A stretch of 44,678 nucleotides of DNA from JAQIBY01 sp051747965 (GCA_051747965.1 JBNJGS010000017.1:1-44678), one strand, 5' to 3'. Counted from the stretch's first letter, positions 7,363 through 16,518 are shown. The notes: a model not told the origin generated them from the sequence alone. Program-made: numbers and translations.

Positions 7363-8058
7363 ATGAAGATATTGAAGTTGACAGTCAGAAGAAGCAATAT
7401 GTATTTTGTGCGCGCGGCAATAGGTTGGCTTGTGATTGATTCCGGGATACCCAAAAGGCAGCGGAAACTCGAAAGATTTTTGTATAAGCACAGGATTCGG
7501 CCATGTGATATCAAGATTATTGTGATAACACATTCTCATTATGATCATGCCGGAGGCCTTGCCTATCTGAAACATCTGAGTTGTGCACCGGTGTTTGTGC
7601 ATGATGCGGAAGCCGATAAAATAGAGAAGGGAGAGATGGAAACGCTACGGCCTGTATCTGTTACAGGGAGATTGTTGAAATGGCTGAGTAGTATATTTCC
7701 CGCCAGGATCAAATATGAGCCGGTGAAAGTTGACCAGCGTATCCGGCACAAAACTGATCTGCGCCCCTGGGGTTTCCCGGCAAACATTATCCACACACCC
7801 GGACACTCTTGTGGCTCTGTTTCTGTTGTTCTGGAGGATGGAGAGGCATTTGTCGGGGATGCCTGTTTTAACATTTTCGGAAAAAGGGTGGTGCCACCCT
7901 TTCTGAATGATGCAGGAGCTTTGCTGAATTCCTGGCATAAAATCAACGAAAGTGGTGCCGTAAAGCTTTTCCCAGGGCATGGAAAACCGTTCAAACTTGA
8001 AAAACTGCACCGTTCCATACCGCGTCTGGAAAAGCTGCAGGGGCGATTTGAACATTGA
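7363..8058 (+). CDS. metallo-beta-lactamase-fold hydrolase
   Basis: A 231-residue protein with the zinc-binding motif H-S-H-Y-D-H followed by A-G-G, then 'IIHTPGHSCGSVSV', 'AFVGDACF' and 'LFPGHGKP'. These are the ordered metal ligands of the glyoxalase II-like branch of the metallo-beta-lactamase superfamily. It is probably a cytoplasmic hydrolase; the substrate cannot be deduced. The ATG at 7363 (M-K-I-L-K-L) is preferred over the GTG at 7336 because it starts directly at the first beta strand. The next gene begins 24 nt downstream. Confidence 0.9.
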   Translation: MKILKLTVRRSNMYFVRAAIGWLVIDSGIPKRQRKLERFLYKHRIRPCDIKIIVITHSHYDHAGGLAYLKHLSCAPVFVHDAEADKIEKGEMETLRPVSVTGRLLKWLSSIFPARIKYEPVKVDQRIRHKTDLRPWGFPANIIHTPGHSCGSVSVVLEDGEAFVGDACFNIFGKRVVPPFLNDAGALLNSWHKINESGAVKLFPGHGKPFKLEKLHRSIPRLEKLQGRFEH

Positions 8059-8082
8059 TTCACCTAAGTTTGTTTTTTATGT

Positions 8083-8475
8083 GTGAGAAATTATCATGCC
8101 ATACTTGCATTTGATGGTGTTTGCAATCTTTGTAATGCCCTGGTGAGATTTGTCTTAAAGATAGACCCTAAGGCCAGAATTGCTTTTGTCAGTCTGCAGT
8201 CAGAAAAGGCAGGCGCGCTGTTTCCTGATGCGGATGAACAGATGCACACCGTTTTGCTCCGACACCAGGGAGAAATATACAGGGAATCAGATGCCATCCT
8301 GAAAATATTTTCCGTTTTGGGAGGAGGCTGGAAAATATTAACTGTTTTTCGTGTCCTGCCGCCTACTTTTCGTAACAGGATGTATCGCTGGATAGCACGG
8401 AACCGTTACCGGTGGTTTGGAAAAAAAGAATCCTGCCCCCTTCCCGGAAAAAACGTGAGAGACCGTTTTTTGTAA
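8083..8475 (+). CDS. DCC-family thiol-disulfide oxidoreductase-like protein (DUF393)
   Basis: A 130-residue protein with the family hallmark D-G-V-C-N-L-C (Cys14, Cys17) near the N terminus, 'RIAFVSLQSEKA', 'ESDAILKIFSVLGGGWK' and the ending 'RYRWFGKKESCPLP'. DUF393 proteins have a thioredoxin-like fold with a CxxC pair and are thought to be disulfide oxidoreductases; partners are unknown. The start is GTG at 8083; no ATG lies near it in frame. It may be co-transcribed with the upstream hydrolase. Confidence 0.88.
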   Translation: MRNYHAILAFDGVCNLCNALVRFVLKIDPKARIAFVSLQSEKAGALFPDADEQMHTVLLRHQGEIYRESDAILKIFSVLGGGWKILTVFRVLPPTFRNRMYRWIARNRYRWFGKKESCPLPGKNVRDRFL

Positions 8476-8628
8476 ATCGCTACAATAACGGGAGTATCAG
8501 ATAATCAAGCAGGTTTTGAAATGATGTGCCAAATGGAATTTTCTGCTAAGAAGTGTTATTTTTTACATCCATGAAATTAAAGAAAGCTTAAAACAGCATC
8601 TCTTTTATGGTTTCGGAATGCAAATTGT

Positions 8629-8636
8629 TATTTTTG
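8629..8636 (+). promoter_or_regulatory. putative -7 element for the dipeptidyl peptidase gene
   Basis: TATTTTTG, a perfect TAnnTTTG match, 23 nt before the ATG at 8660. No good TTTG at the usual distance upstream. The preceding gap 8476-8628 shows nothing else. Confidence 0.4.
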
Positions 8637-8659
8637 TTCAGAAACAAATACGTTAACTC

Positions 8660-10831
8660 ATGAAAACATTGAAAGCATTATTGATGATTTTGGCAGTTCT
8701 GATTGTATTACCATTGTCTGCTCAAAAGGAAATTCAGCTTGAAGATATCTGGACCAAAGGTGAATTCTATCAACAGTCTGTCAGGGGTATTCGCAGTATG
8801 CAGGACGGAGAACATTTTACAAAACTCAGCATGAGACGCAATGCCATACTGAAAGTTGATTATCAAACAGGAAACAAGGAAGAGACTTTATTCAGCCTTG
8901 ATGATTTTGATAAAACCTTTGAAAGAGACTTGATTTACGATTATAAATTCAGCAAGGACGAAAAGCAAATTCTGATTGCCACCGGATATGAGTCCATTTA
9001 CCGCCATTCATACAAAGCCGGTTTTTATCTTTATGATATTGAAGAAAAAAGCATAAAGCCAATTAGAGAAGATGATAAAATTCAGTTGGCTGCATTTGCT
9101 CCTACCGGAACGTATGTAAGCTATGTGTTTGAAAACAACATTTATCTGTATGATATTCATACCGGTCAAACCAATGCAGTGACAGAGGATGGCGAAAAAA
9201 ACAAAATAATAAACGGAGCTCCCGACTGGGTGTATGAAGAGGAGTTTAGTTTTGCCAAAGCATACGAATGGTCTGCCGACAGTAAATACATTGCGTTCCT
9301 GAAAACAGATGAAAGTAATGTGAAAGAGTATAATATGCCAATCTATGGTGAGCTCTATCCTGAGGATTATACCTACAAATATCCCAAAGCCGGTGAAAAA
9401 AACTCGGAGGTGAGTTTCCATGTATATGATGTTGTTTCCGGCAGAGAGGAAAGAATAGAAATGGAGGCACAGGGTGAGCACTATATTCCGAGAATATATC
9501 AGACTCCACAGCCTGGTGTTTTTGCTGTTGTTACACTCAACCGCCTACAGAATGATTATCGCATACACAAAATTGATGCAAATGAAAAATCTGCAGATCT
9601 GGTGTTGCATCTGAAAGAGGAAAAATATTTTGAACTTTATGATGATCTTACTTTTTTGCCTGATGGCAACAGTTTTGTAATGACCCATGAAGGAAGCGGA
9701 TACCGGCATCTTTATCGATATTCTATTGATGGTGATGAAAAAGGACAGATTACACACGGATCATGGGATGTTACTGATTTCTATGGATATGATGAGAAAG
9801 AAGGTCTGTATTATTATCAATCTGCCGAAGAGTCGCCTACCCAGCGTGATGTTTATTCCATCAGTCAGGAAGGAGATGTGCGGCGTAAACTGAATTCCAA
9901 ATCAGGAACAACTGCATTTAAGTTTTCTGAGGGATTTACATACTATATTGAAGAACACAGCGATGCCAACACACCTTTGACTGTAAGTCTGTATGATAAG
10001 GATTCTGAACTTGTACGTGTGCTTGAGGAAAACAATGACCTCAAAGAAAGCATGGAGGAGTTTGGTTTTGCCGATAAAGAGTTTTTTACTGTAAAAGGTG
10101 AGGATGGTACCGACCTGAATGCATGGATGATTAAACCTGCAGATTTTAGTAAGCGAAATGAGTATCCCGTGTTGATGTACACCTATGGCGGGCCGGGAGC
10201 TCAAACTGTGAACGATGCATGGGATCATAATATGGGTTGGTGGCAATTGCTCGCACAACAGGGCTACATTATTGTTTCTGTTGATAATCGCGGAACAGGT
10301 GCCCGCGGTAAAGATTTCAGACAAGTAACCTATGGTCAGCTTGGGAAATTTGAAACCATGGATCAGGTTGCTGCTGCAAAATCCCTTGCTTCTCGTAAAT
10401 ACATAGATGAAAACCGCATTGGCATTTTTGGCTGGAGCTTTGGTGGATATCTGACGAACCTTTGCCTTACCAAAGGTGGCGGAATATTCAGCGCCGGCAT
10501 TGCCGTGGCTCCGGTAACAAACTGGCGATACTACGATACCATTTACACAGAAAGATACAACGGTCTGCCAAAGGACAACGAGGGTGGTTATGATGAAAAC
10601 TCTCCCATCAACCATGCGGAGAAGCTGGAAGGAAAACTCCTCCTTGTACATGGTAGTGCTGATGATAATGTGCATTTTCAAAACAGCATGGATTTCATCA
10701 ACAAACTTATTGCTGCCAACAAACAATTTGATTTGATGGCCTATCCCAATCGTGCCCACGGAATTGGAGGAGGTGGTGCCCGTCTGCATCTGTATACCGG
10801 AATGACTGATTTTCTTCTGGAGAATCTGTAA
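8660..10831 (+). CDS. dipeptidyl peptidase IV (S9B prolyl oligopeptidase family)
   Basis: A 723-residue exported serine peptidase with a signal peptide ending 'PLSAQ'. Residues about 40-480 form the N-terminal propeller domain, with the double-Glu motif 'DWVYEEEF' that anchors the substrate amino terminus in DPP IV. The C-terminal alpha/beta hydrolase domain has the nucleophile in G-W-S-F-G-G (Ser593), the Asp in H-G-S-A-D-D-N-V-H-F (Asp668) and the His in R-A-H-G-I (His700). It removes X-Pro or X-Ala dipeptides from peptide N termini, probably in the periplasm, in peptide-fermenting metabolism. Length is normal for the family. Confidence 0.95.
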   Translation: MKTLKALLMILAVLIVLPLSAQKEIQLEDIWTKGEFYQQSVRGIRSMQDGEHFTKLSMRRNAILKVDYQTGNKEETLFSLDDFDKTFERDLIYDYKFSKDEKQILIATGYESIYRHSYKAGFYLYDIEEKSIKPIREDDKIQLAAFAPTGTYVSYVFENNIYLYDIHTGQTNAVTEDGEKNKIINGAPDWVYEEEFSFAKAYEWSADSKYIAFLKTDESNVKEYNMPIYGELYPEDYTYKYPKAGEKNSEVSFHVYDVVSGREERIEMEAQGEHYIPRIYQTPQPGVFAVVTLNRLQNDYRIHKIDANEKSADLVLHLKEEKYFELYDDLTFLPDGNSFVMTHEGSGYRHLYRYSIDGDEKGQITHGSWDVTDFYGYDEKEGLYYYQSAEESPTQRDVYSISQEGDVRRKLNSKSGTTAFKFSEGFTYYIEEHSDANTPLTVSLYDKDSELVRVLEENNDLKESMEEFGFADKEFFTVKGEDGTDLNAWMIKPADFSKRNEYPVLMYTYGGPGAQTVNDAWDHNMGWWQLLAQQGYIIVSVDNRGTGARGKDFRQVTYGQLGKFETMDQVAAAKSLASRKYIDENRIGIFGWSFGGYLTNLCLTKGGGIFSAGIAVAPVTNWRYYDTIYTERYNGLPKDNEGGYDENSPINHAEKLEGKLLLVHGSADDNVHFQNSMDFINKLIAANKQFDLMAYPNRAHGIGGGGARLHLYTGMTDFLLENL

Positions 10832-10859
10832 ACCAGAATTTTATATCCTCAATAGATGT

Positions 10860-10891
10860 AAAGGCTGTCCCTTAACCAACGGATGGCCTTT
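10860..10891 (+). terminator. weak terminator-like hairpin after the peptidase gene
   Basis: AAAGGC (10860-10865) pairs with GCCTTT (10886-10891), with TCC/GGA inside after a two-base mismatch. The following sequence is not a clean T-run. Confidence 0.35.
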
Positions 10892-10975
10892 ATGATTGTT
10901 GGCAGGAAAATGAAAGAGAGACAAGCAGCCAAAGTTTCTGTGATAAAATCCCGCAAAGATGATAACAAAAATGAT

Positions 10976-10983
10976 TACCTTTG
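10976..10983 (+). promoter_or_regulatory. putative -7 element for ychF
   Basis: TACCTTTG, a perfect TAnnTTTG match, 22 nt before the ychF ATG; no convincing TTTG about 20 nt upstream. Confidence 0.4.
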
Positions 10984-11005
10984 CCAGCCTTAAAAGAAAT
11001 ACCTT

Positions 11006-12103
11006 ATGGGACTAAATTGTGGAATCATCGGACTGGCCAATTGTGGCAAAACCACCTTGTTTAATTGCATGTCCAATACAAAAGCAGAAGCAACAAGTTA
11101 TGCCTTTGCAACCAATAAATCCAACATTGGTGTCATCAATGTACCTGACCCCAGATTGCCTGTGCTAAGCAAGCTGCAGCCCACCAGGAAAGAGGTGCCC
11201 GCTACGGTCGATATCATTGATGTGCCCGGTCTCACCAAGGGGTCCAGCAGGGGAGAAGGTGTCGGCAATGCTTTCCTGAATGATATCAAAAGCAGTGATG
11301 CCATTATTCATGTCCTGCGTTGTTTTGATGATGAAAATCTGCCACATGTGGATGGAAAAGTTGATCCGGTACGCGACTGGGAAACTGTAAATCTTGAGCT
11401 GCAGGTGAAGGATATGGAAACAGTTGAAAGGAAGATACAGCGCATGGAGAAACTTATAAAAACCGGCGATAAGGATGCAAAGCGTGATGCAGAAATTCTG
11501 AATACTTATATGGAACATCTTGAAAACATGCAGCCGGCACGTACTGCCCCGGTTAAAGAATCCGAGAGGCATGTGATAGATGATTTGTTTTTGTATTCTG
11601 CCAAACCGGTGATGATTGTTTGTAACGTTGATGACGCATCTGCTACTGAAGATAATCAGTATGTAAAGGCTGTGCGAGAGTCACTTGATGATGAAGATAT
11701 TAAAGTACTCCGGATTGCAGCCGGTATTGAATCTGAAATTGCCGAACTGGATAATGAAGAGGAGAGGCAGGAATTTCTGGATGATTACGGACTTACAGAG
11801 CCCAGTGTCAATCTGCTGATCCGCGAAGCCTATGATATGCTTAATCTGCAGTCTTTCTTTACCATTGGAGAGGAAGAAAACAGGGCGTGGACAATCAAAA
11901 AGGGGATGACTGCTCCACAGGCAGCGGGTGCAATACATTCAGACCTTGAAAAAGGCTTTATTCGTGCCGAAGTAATGAAATATCATGATTTTGTTGACTT
12001 GAAATCTGAACAGGCTGTCAAGGAAGCCGGTAAATTTCATGTGGAAGGCAAAAATTATGTTGTGCAGGATGGCGATATTTTACACATACGTTTCAACATA
12101 TAA
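11006..12103 (+). CDS. ychF: YchF/OLA1-family P-loop ATPase/GTPase
   Basis: A 365-residue protein of full family length. The P-loop is 'GIIGLANCGKTT' (G1), the switch region 'DIIDVPGLTKGSSRGEGVGN', and the block 'DAIIHVLRCFDDENLPHVDG' is diagnostic for YchF. A coiled-coil insert follows (residues about 125-200), and the C terminus is a TGS domain ('FFTIGEEENRAWTIKKG ... VQDGDILHIRF'). YchF is a universally conserved nucleotide hydrolase that associates with ribosomes. The G1 motif reads A-N-C-G-K-T where many orthologs have P-N-V-G-K-S, but it still fits GxxxxGK[ST]. Confidence 0.96.
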   Translation: MGLNCGIIGLANCGKTTLFNCMSNTKAEATSYAFATNKSNIGVINVPDPRLPVLSKLQPTRKEVPATVDIIDVPGLTKGSSRGEGVGNAFLNDIKSSDAIIHVLRCFDDENLPHVDGKVDPVRDWETVNLELQVKDMETVERKIQRMEKLIKTGDKDAKRDAEILNTYMEHLENMQPARTAPVKESERHVIDDLFLYSAKPVMIVCNVDDASATEDNQYVKAVRESLDDEDIKVLRIAAGIESEIAELDNEEERQEFLDDYGLTEPSVNLLIREAYDMLNLQSFFTIGEEENRAWTIKKGMTAPQAAGAIHSDLEKGFIRAEVMKYHDFVDLKSEQAVKEAGKFHVEGKNYVVQDGDILHIRFNI

Positions 12104-12175
12104 ATTCCCGCTTAATTATCAGGCAATCCGGAAATCAGTTGCTCTTTGATGGTTTAATGATAATTCTTTATTACT

Positions 12176-12589
12176 ATGAAAATAACTTCGCAATGGAAAG
12201 ATGGTTTTACCTCTGTGATTGACAATGGCCGGAATCATCAGGTTACTGTAGATTTACCCTGGCTGCAGCATGGGAAAGATCAGGGGCCGACAGCCCTGGA
12301 ACTTTCAGTGATGGGATATGCCGGCTGTATCACAACGGTATTTGCCATGATGGCAGAAAAAATGAAATTCAGTTTTTCTGAAATGACATGTGAAATGGCT
12401 GTGGAGCGGGGTGAGAAAACCATAACAAAGATTCAGATCAAGCTAAAACTTTCCTCTGATGCTCCACGGGAAAAGATTCAAAAGGCATTTGATATGACCA
12501 GTAACCATTGTCCGGTTGGTGTGATTTTTGTTCAGGCAGGCATCGAGGTCAGGTCAGAACTGATCGTCAGTACAGAAACTCCGGCATAA
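12176..12589 (+). CDS. OsmC-family peroxiredoxin-like protein
   Basis: A 137-residue OsmC/Ohr-fold protein. It has 'GPTALELSVMGYAGCITT', with the first catalytic cysteine (Cys51) at the N end of the central helix, and 'SNHCPVG' with the second (Cys112). These are the two cysteines used by OsmC-type proteins to reduce organic hydroperoxides. Cytoplasmic. It follows ychF by 72 nt with no terminator between them, and convergent pckA lies downstream. It could be a general OsmC-like protein and not a dedicated Ohr. Confidence 0.92.
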   Translation: MKITSQWKDGFTSVIDNGRNHQVTVDLPWLQHGKDQGPTALELSVMGYAGCITTVFAMMAEKMKFSFSEMTCEMAVERGEKTITKIQIKLKLSSDAPREKIQKAFDMTSNHCPVGVIFVQAGIEVRSELIVSTETPA

Positions 12590-12619
12590 AAAAACTGCCC
12601 TGATTCCCCAGGACAGTTT
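12588..12619 (-). terminator. intrinsic terminator of pckA
   Basis: Arms AACTGCCCTG (12593-12602) and CAGGACAGTT (12609-12618) form a stem with one mismatch; on the minus strand it is followed by seven T residues. It lies between the convergent osmC-like gene and pckA. Confidence 0.75.
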
Positions 12620-12640
12620 CTGTGCATATGTTTATAAAAT

Positions 12641-14287
12641 TTATTTGCCGGGGCAATTTTTCTTTACATCAGGAGCAATGTCATTCTTACCATAGGCTTT
12701 GTTGAATGTTCTGCTGAATTTTGATGCCAGTTCTTCTGCTGTACGCCTGTAATCATCTTTATCTTTCCATGTATTAACAGGCTTGAGTATTTCCGATGGT
12801 ACGCCGGGTACGGTTCTTGGGATATTCACATGAAACAGATCGTCAGTTTCGTATGTTACCTCTTTGAGGGAACCGTTTAGTGCGGCATCTACCATTTTTC
12901 TTGTCAGTGGCAGGTTGATGCGCTCACCAACTCCGTACTTTCCACCCGTCCAGCCTGTATTGATGAGATAAACCTCTGTATTGTATTTCTCCATTTTTTT
13001 GCCCAGCATTTGAGCATAAACAGATGGCAGACCCGGCATGAATGGTTGTCCGAAAAAGCGGCTAAAAGTAGCCACAGGTTCTTTGATGCCGGTTTCGGTA
13101 CCGGCCAGTTTTGAAGTGTATCCCATCAAAAACCACAACATTGCCTGGTTTTTATCCAGTCTTGATACGGGTGGTAAGACTCCATAGGCATCCGCTGTGA
13201 GAAACAGGATGGTATTGGGATGTCCCGCTGTGCTGCTTTGTGAGATGTTTGGCAGATAAGTTAATGGATAGGATGCACGTGAATTTGGCGTTAACCTGTC
13301 ATCACTGAAATCAAATTCGCCGTTTGGATATATCATGGCATTTTCAACAATGGATCCGTGCTTACAGTAATCATCCGTATGCATCACAGCCTTATAGATA
13401 TCCGGTTCCTTGTCCGGGTCTATATCAATCATTTTGGCATAGCATCCATTTTCAAAATTGGCAATCCCGTTTTCTGACCAGCCATGTTCATCATCCCCCA
13501 GCAGAGCACGTTTTGGGTCTGCTGACAGTGTTGTTTTTCCCGTACCGGACAGTCCGAGTATCAGGGCAGAATTGCCATCTTCACCCACATTGGCACTGCA
13601 ATGCAGCGGCAATACCCCCTCGAAGGGCAGGTAGTAGTTCATGACGGTAAACATCATTTTTTTAACACTGCCCAGGTATGCGGAGCCAATGATAATACCT
13701 ATGCGACGGTCAAAGTCCATGGCCACTATCATATCAGTTGTTTCGCCGTTTTTCTTGCGGAGTCTCCACTCGTATTTCTTTGTGTCCAGTTTATGATATG
13801 GTAAACTGATCAGGGTGAAACCTTTGGTGTGAAAACAAGAGTTTTCAATTCCGTCAGGTACAGGACGAAACATATTGTCTGTAAAAACAGCTGTCAGAGC
13901 ATTATCTGTAATTGTTTTGACGGGCAGGGCAAAGTTTTTATCTGCACCAATTACCCGGTCTGTGGTGTATAATTTTTTAGAATCATCTATGATACTGACG
14001 GCGTCATCAAATACTTCATCAAACAATTCTTCTGTCATTGGCAGGTTGTTTGGCGAATTCCAGTCAATATGTATCTGTGATTCCGGGCGTTTTACCAGCA
14101 GTGTGTCTTTCGGGCTTCTGCCGGTTGAATCTTCAGGTGTCCAGGTAGCAAGACAACCACTTTTTGATACCATGCACTCCTTGTTTGAAACGCTTTCTTT
14201 TATGAGTGCTTCCCTGCTGAGGTTTTCAGCCACTGTTTTGTGCTGGCTTAATGATTTAGCCAGTTTTGTACGTAATTTTTCCATCAT
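12641..14287 (-). CDS. pckA: phosphoenolpyruvate carboxykinase (ATP)
   Basis: A 548-residue enzyme with all key PEPCK blocks: 'FHTKGFTLISLPYHKLDT' region, the kinase-1 loop 'GLSGTGKTTLSAD', the metal-binding 'LLGDDEHGW', and 'FENGCYAKMIDID'. It interconverts oxaloacetate + ATP and PEP + CO2 + ADP. In anaerobic Bacteroidota it often runs in the carboxylating direction toward succinate. The start is ATG at 14287: a longer frame from a TTG at 14329 overlaps a TATGTTTG -7 element (14327-14334), so it would lie upstream of the transcript start. Its neighbour on the same strand is the carboxyltransferase at 14480, which also handles oxaloacetate. Confidence 0.97.
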   Translation of the reverse strand: MMEKLRTKLAKSLSQHKTVAENLSREALIKESVSNKECMVSKSGCLATWTPEDSTGRSPKDTLLVKRPESQIHIDWNSPNNLPMTEELFDEVFDDAVSIIDDSKKLYTTDRVIGADKNFALPVKTITDNALTAVFTDNMFRPVPDGIENSCFHTKGFTLISLPYHKLDTKKYEWRLRKKNGETTDMIVAMDFDRRIGIIIGSAYLGSVKKMMFTVMNYYLPFEGVLPLHCSANVGEDGNSALILGLSGTGKTTLSADPKRALLGDDEHGWSENGIANFENGCYAKMIDIDPDKEPDIYKAVMHTDDYCKHGSIVENAMIYPNGEFDFSDDRLTPNSRASYPLTYLPNISQSSTAGHPNTILFLTADAYGVLPPVSRLDKNQAMLWFLMGYTSKLAGTETGIKEPVATFSRFFGQPFMPGLPSVYAQMLGKKMEKYNTEVYLINTGWTGGKYGVGERINLPLTRKMVDAALNGSLKEVTYETDDLFHVNIPRTVPGVPSEILKPVNTWKDKDDYRRTAEELASKFSRTFNKAYGKNDIAPDVKKNCPGK

Positions 14288-14326
14288 TTTTACTTGTTTC
14301 CGGATAGTGTTTTCATATTTGGATTG

Positions 14327-14334
14327 CAAACATA
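14327..14334 (-). promoter_or_regulatory. putative -7 element for pckA
   Basis: On the minus strand this reads TATGTTTG, a perfect TAnnTTTG match about 40 nt before the ATG at 14287. It decides against the upstream TTG start. Confidence 0.45.
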
Positions 14335-14425
14335 TAGAAATCTATCCGAATAATAATGCTTATGTAACATTTTTGAATAAAAAAGTGGGGTGTTATGAAG
14401 ACCAAATTTTGCTTTATACAAAACT

Positions 14426-14458
14426 AAAAAAAAAGCGCCAAATACAGCGCTTTTTTTT
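14426..14458 (-). terminator. intrinsic terminator of the carboxyltransferase gene
   Basis: A nine-A run, GCGC, a short loop, GCGC and an eight-T run form a symmetric hairpin just after the stop codon at 14480. It can work on both strands. Confidence 0.8.
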
Positions 14459-14479
14459 GTGATTTTTTTGAGATTATTT

Positions 14480-16237
14480 TTACCCGCGTTTTACCCTGGC
14501 TATGATATCTCCCTGGGTAATCATATCTCCCTGTTTAAAGTTTATTTCAACGATTTCTCCGTCGCAGGGTATGTTGATTTCCTGGTAAGTGGAGTGAGCC
14601 TCAAGATAACACAGGCGCTGTCCTTCTTTTACCTTATCACCAATTTGAACTCCGTTTTCATCAAGTCCCAGGCTCAACTCGAAATAAATCCTGCCGTAAT
14701 ATGGTGATTTGATATCTTCAATATTTTTGTCAGAGGATTCTTTTTGTATTCCATTGTCTGCAGTGCCGGCTCTTTTCTTATCCTTGAGCGATTGCAGTTC
14801 TTTTAGAAAGCGTTCTTTGGCTACACCTGTTTTATAGTCACGGTATTGTCTCTCATGCATGGCCAGTTCGAAAAGTTCTTCGTCATTCTCGCCGGTGTCC
14901 CAGTCCTTTTCTTTCATCTCCTGTCTGTATTTATCCAGCTCGTCGGGGTAATTGTCTTGCGGAACACCCTTGTAGAATTCACGGCCTTGTTCTTTGGCCA
15001 GTTCGATAATTTCCGGAGCAAGAGGGCCCGGCAGATTTCCTGCCTTGCCCAGCAGCATATCCCAGGTATTATTGTCAATGGTTTGAAATCTTTCTTTTCC
15101 CTGCATCAGGCTCATGATATTGAGCAATGCGACATTTTTGACATATTGGCTGAATGGTGTTACCAAAGGAGGATACCCCATTTTGGGCCATACATATTGT
15201 ACTTCATCGAAGAGTTTCACCAGGAGCTCGTCCAGGCTTAAGGGATCTTTGCCCTGCGCTTCAAGTTGGGCATTGATGCCGGAATGAACATTTTCCAGAT
15301 CTGCCATCATGCTGCCCATCATGCCACCTGGCAGGCCTGGAGCTACCATCAGTGAAGACATATGCCTGTTTTTCGGATTGATCCAATAGCCCAGAAAGTC
15401 ATCAATAAACTCCTGAGACAAAGCGCGGGCTTCCATATAAGCTTTCATGTTGATATCTTTTACCTGGAATCCTGCATCTTTCAGCATAGCCTGAACTGTG
15501 ATGATATCAGGATGTACCATTCCCCAGGAAAGTGGTTCCATGGCAGTGTCAATATAATCTACGCCTGCTTTGGCTACTTCCAGCATGGAGGCTACAGAAA
15601 AGCCTGGTCCGCTGTGTCCGTGATACTGTACAATAAGCTGTGGATACTTGTCTTTTATGGCCTTGACAAGTTTACCCAGAAATACCGGTCGTCCAATGCC
15701 TGCCATATCCTTGAGACAAATCTCATCTGTGCCATATTCTACCGCTTTGTCCACAACTGTCATGAAATAATCAACAGTATGGATTTCGGAATGGGTTATG
15801 CTTAAGGTGGCCTGTGATATCATGCCTGCTTCTTTAGCATATTTGATGGAAAGCTCCAGGTTCCGGTGGTCATTCAGTCCGCAAAATGAGCGTGCAATGT
15901 CCACGCCTTGTGCCTTTTTTACTTTGTACATCAGTTTGCGCACATCTTTTGGAACCGGATACATTCTGATGCCATTCAGGGCACGCTCAAGCATATGTGT
16001 TTGAATCCCTGCATCATTGAAGGGTTTTGTCCATTCACGTACAGCTTTGTTCGGATTCTCTCCAAACAACAAATTTACCTGCTCAAAAGCTCCGCCATTG
16101 GTTTCTATTCTGTCAAAGCACCCCATTTCAATGATGACAGGTGCAATCTTTTTTAGCTGATCAACACGGGGAACATATTTGCCTGATGATTGCCACATGT
16201 CCCTGTAGAGTAAACTAAACTTAATTTCCTTTTTCAT
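14480..16237 (-). CDS. pyruvate/oxaloacetate carboxyltransferase with degenerate biotinyl domain
   Basis: A 585-residue protein like pyruvate carboxylase subunit B / oxaloacetate decarboxylase alpha. The N-terminal TIM barrel (residues about 5-300) has 'FSLLYRDMWQS' and 'RIETNGGA' (compare RD.HQS and E.WGGAT), the lysine-bearing 'EICLKDMAGI', and 'YHGHSGPGFS'. A conserved carboxylase domain follows. The C-terminal 75 residues have a biotinyl/lipoyl fold ('SPYYGRIYFEL ... VKEGQRLCYLEA ... GEIVEINFKQGDMITQGDIIARV'). The biotin-carrying motif E-A-M-K-M is replaced by E-A-H-S-T, so the lysine is Ser549 and the protein cannot be biotinylated there. A separate biotin carrier must serve it, or it does something else. 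The ATG at 16237 is preceded by AAGGAAGAG; the TTG at 16255 is less likely. Confidence 0.88.
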   Translation of the reverse strand: MKKEIKFSLLYRDMWQSSGKYVPRVDQLKKIAPVIIEMGCFDRIETNGGAFEQVNLLFGENPNKAVREWTKPFNDAGIQTHMLERALNGIRMYPVPKDVRKLMYKVKKAQGVDIARSFCGLNDHRNLELSIKYAKEAGMISQATLSITHSEIHTVDYFMTVVDKAVEYGTDEICLKDMAGIGRPVFLGKLVKAIKDKYPQLIVQYHGHSGPGFSVASMLEVAKAGVDYIDTAMEPLSWGMVHPDIITVQAMLKDAGFQVKDINMKAYMEARALSQEFIDDFLGYWINPKNRHMSSLMVAPGLPGGMMGSMMADLENVHSGINAQLEAQGKDPLSLDELLVKLFDEVQYVWPKMGYPPLVTPFSQYVKNVALLNIMSLMQGKERFQTIDNNTWDMLLGKAGNLPGPLAPEIIELAKEQGREFYKGVPQDNYPDELDKYRQEMKEKDWDTGENDEELFELAMHERQYRDYKTGVAKERFLKELQSLKDKKRAGTADNGIQKESSDKNIEDIKSPYYGRIYFELSLGLDENGVQIGDKVKEGQRLCYLEAHSTYQEINIPCDGEIVEINFKQGDMITQGDIIARVKRG

Positions 16238-16256
16238 ATTTCTCTTCCTTTTCAAT

Positions 16257-16264
16257 CAAATTTA
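16257..16264 (-). promoter_or_regulatory. putative -7 element for the carboxyltransferase gene
   Basis: On the minus strand this reads TAAATTTG, a perfect TAnnTTTG match close upstream of the ATG at 16237. The rest of the gap to 16460 shows no gene or other structure. Confidence 0.35.
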
Positions 16265-16461
16265 GCGGAAAAAATTTTTCCCATGATAAAGATAAAAAAT
16301 GCGCCAACAATATTACATCAAAATTCAATGAAATTTTCTTTCTGATCGCCTGTTACTTAACACTTCAATGAGAAAATCAATGCAGCATGTTCAATCTTGT
16401 AATATTTACGGTAGAATTTTACCTGTATAATCTAAAAATATTTTATAGCATTCTGAAAAAA

Positions 16462-16507
16462 TAAAAAGAGCCACCCGCTGGTTAGCGGACGGCTCATTTT
16501 TTTATGT
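16462..16507. terminator. intrinsic terminator after the choice-of-anchor L gene
   Basis: GAGCC (16468-16472) pairs with GGCTC (16491-16495), with CCGCT/AGCGG inside. A T-run follows on the plus strand and A/T-rich DNA on the minus side. It lies just after the minus-strand stop at 16519. Confidence 0.75.
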
Positions 16508-16518
16508 GATTTTATTCG

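Noticed and set aside
7188..7439. Plus-strand frame with several cysteines ahead of the metallo-beta-lactamase-fold gene
   Set aside because: It starts with GTG inside the small-RNA promoter region, overlaps the start of the better-supported hydrolase gene in another frame, and has no family-like pattern.
9902..10789. Long minus-strand frame of 295 codons
   Set aside because: It is antisense to the catalytic half of dipeptidyl peptidase IV, whose motifs are complete; it has no domain pattern of its own.
11006..12103. YchF P-loop A-N-C-G-K-T in place of P-N-V-G-K-S as a sign of lost function
   Set aside because: The general GxxxxGK[ST] rule is kept and, from memory, Bacteroidales orthologs vary in this motif.
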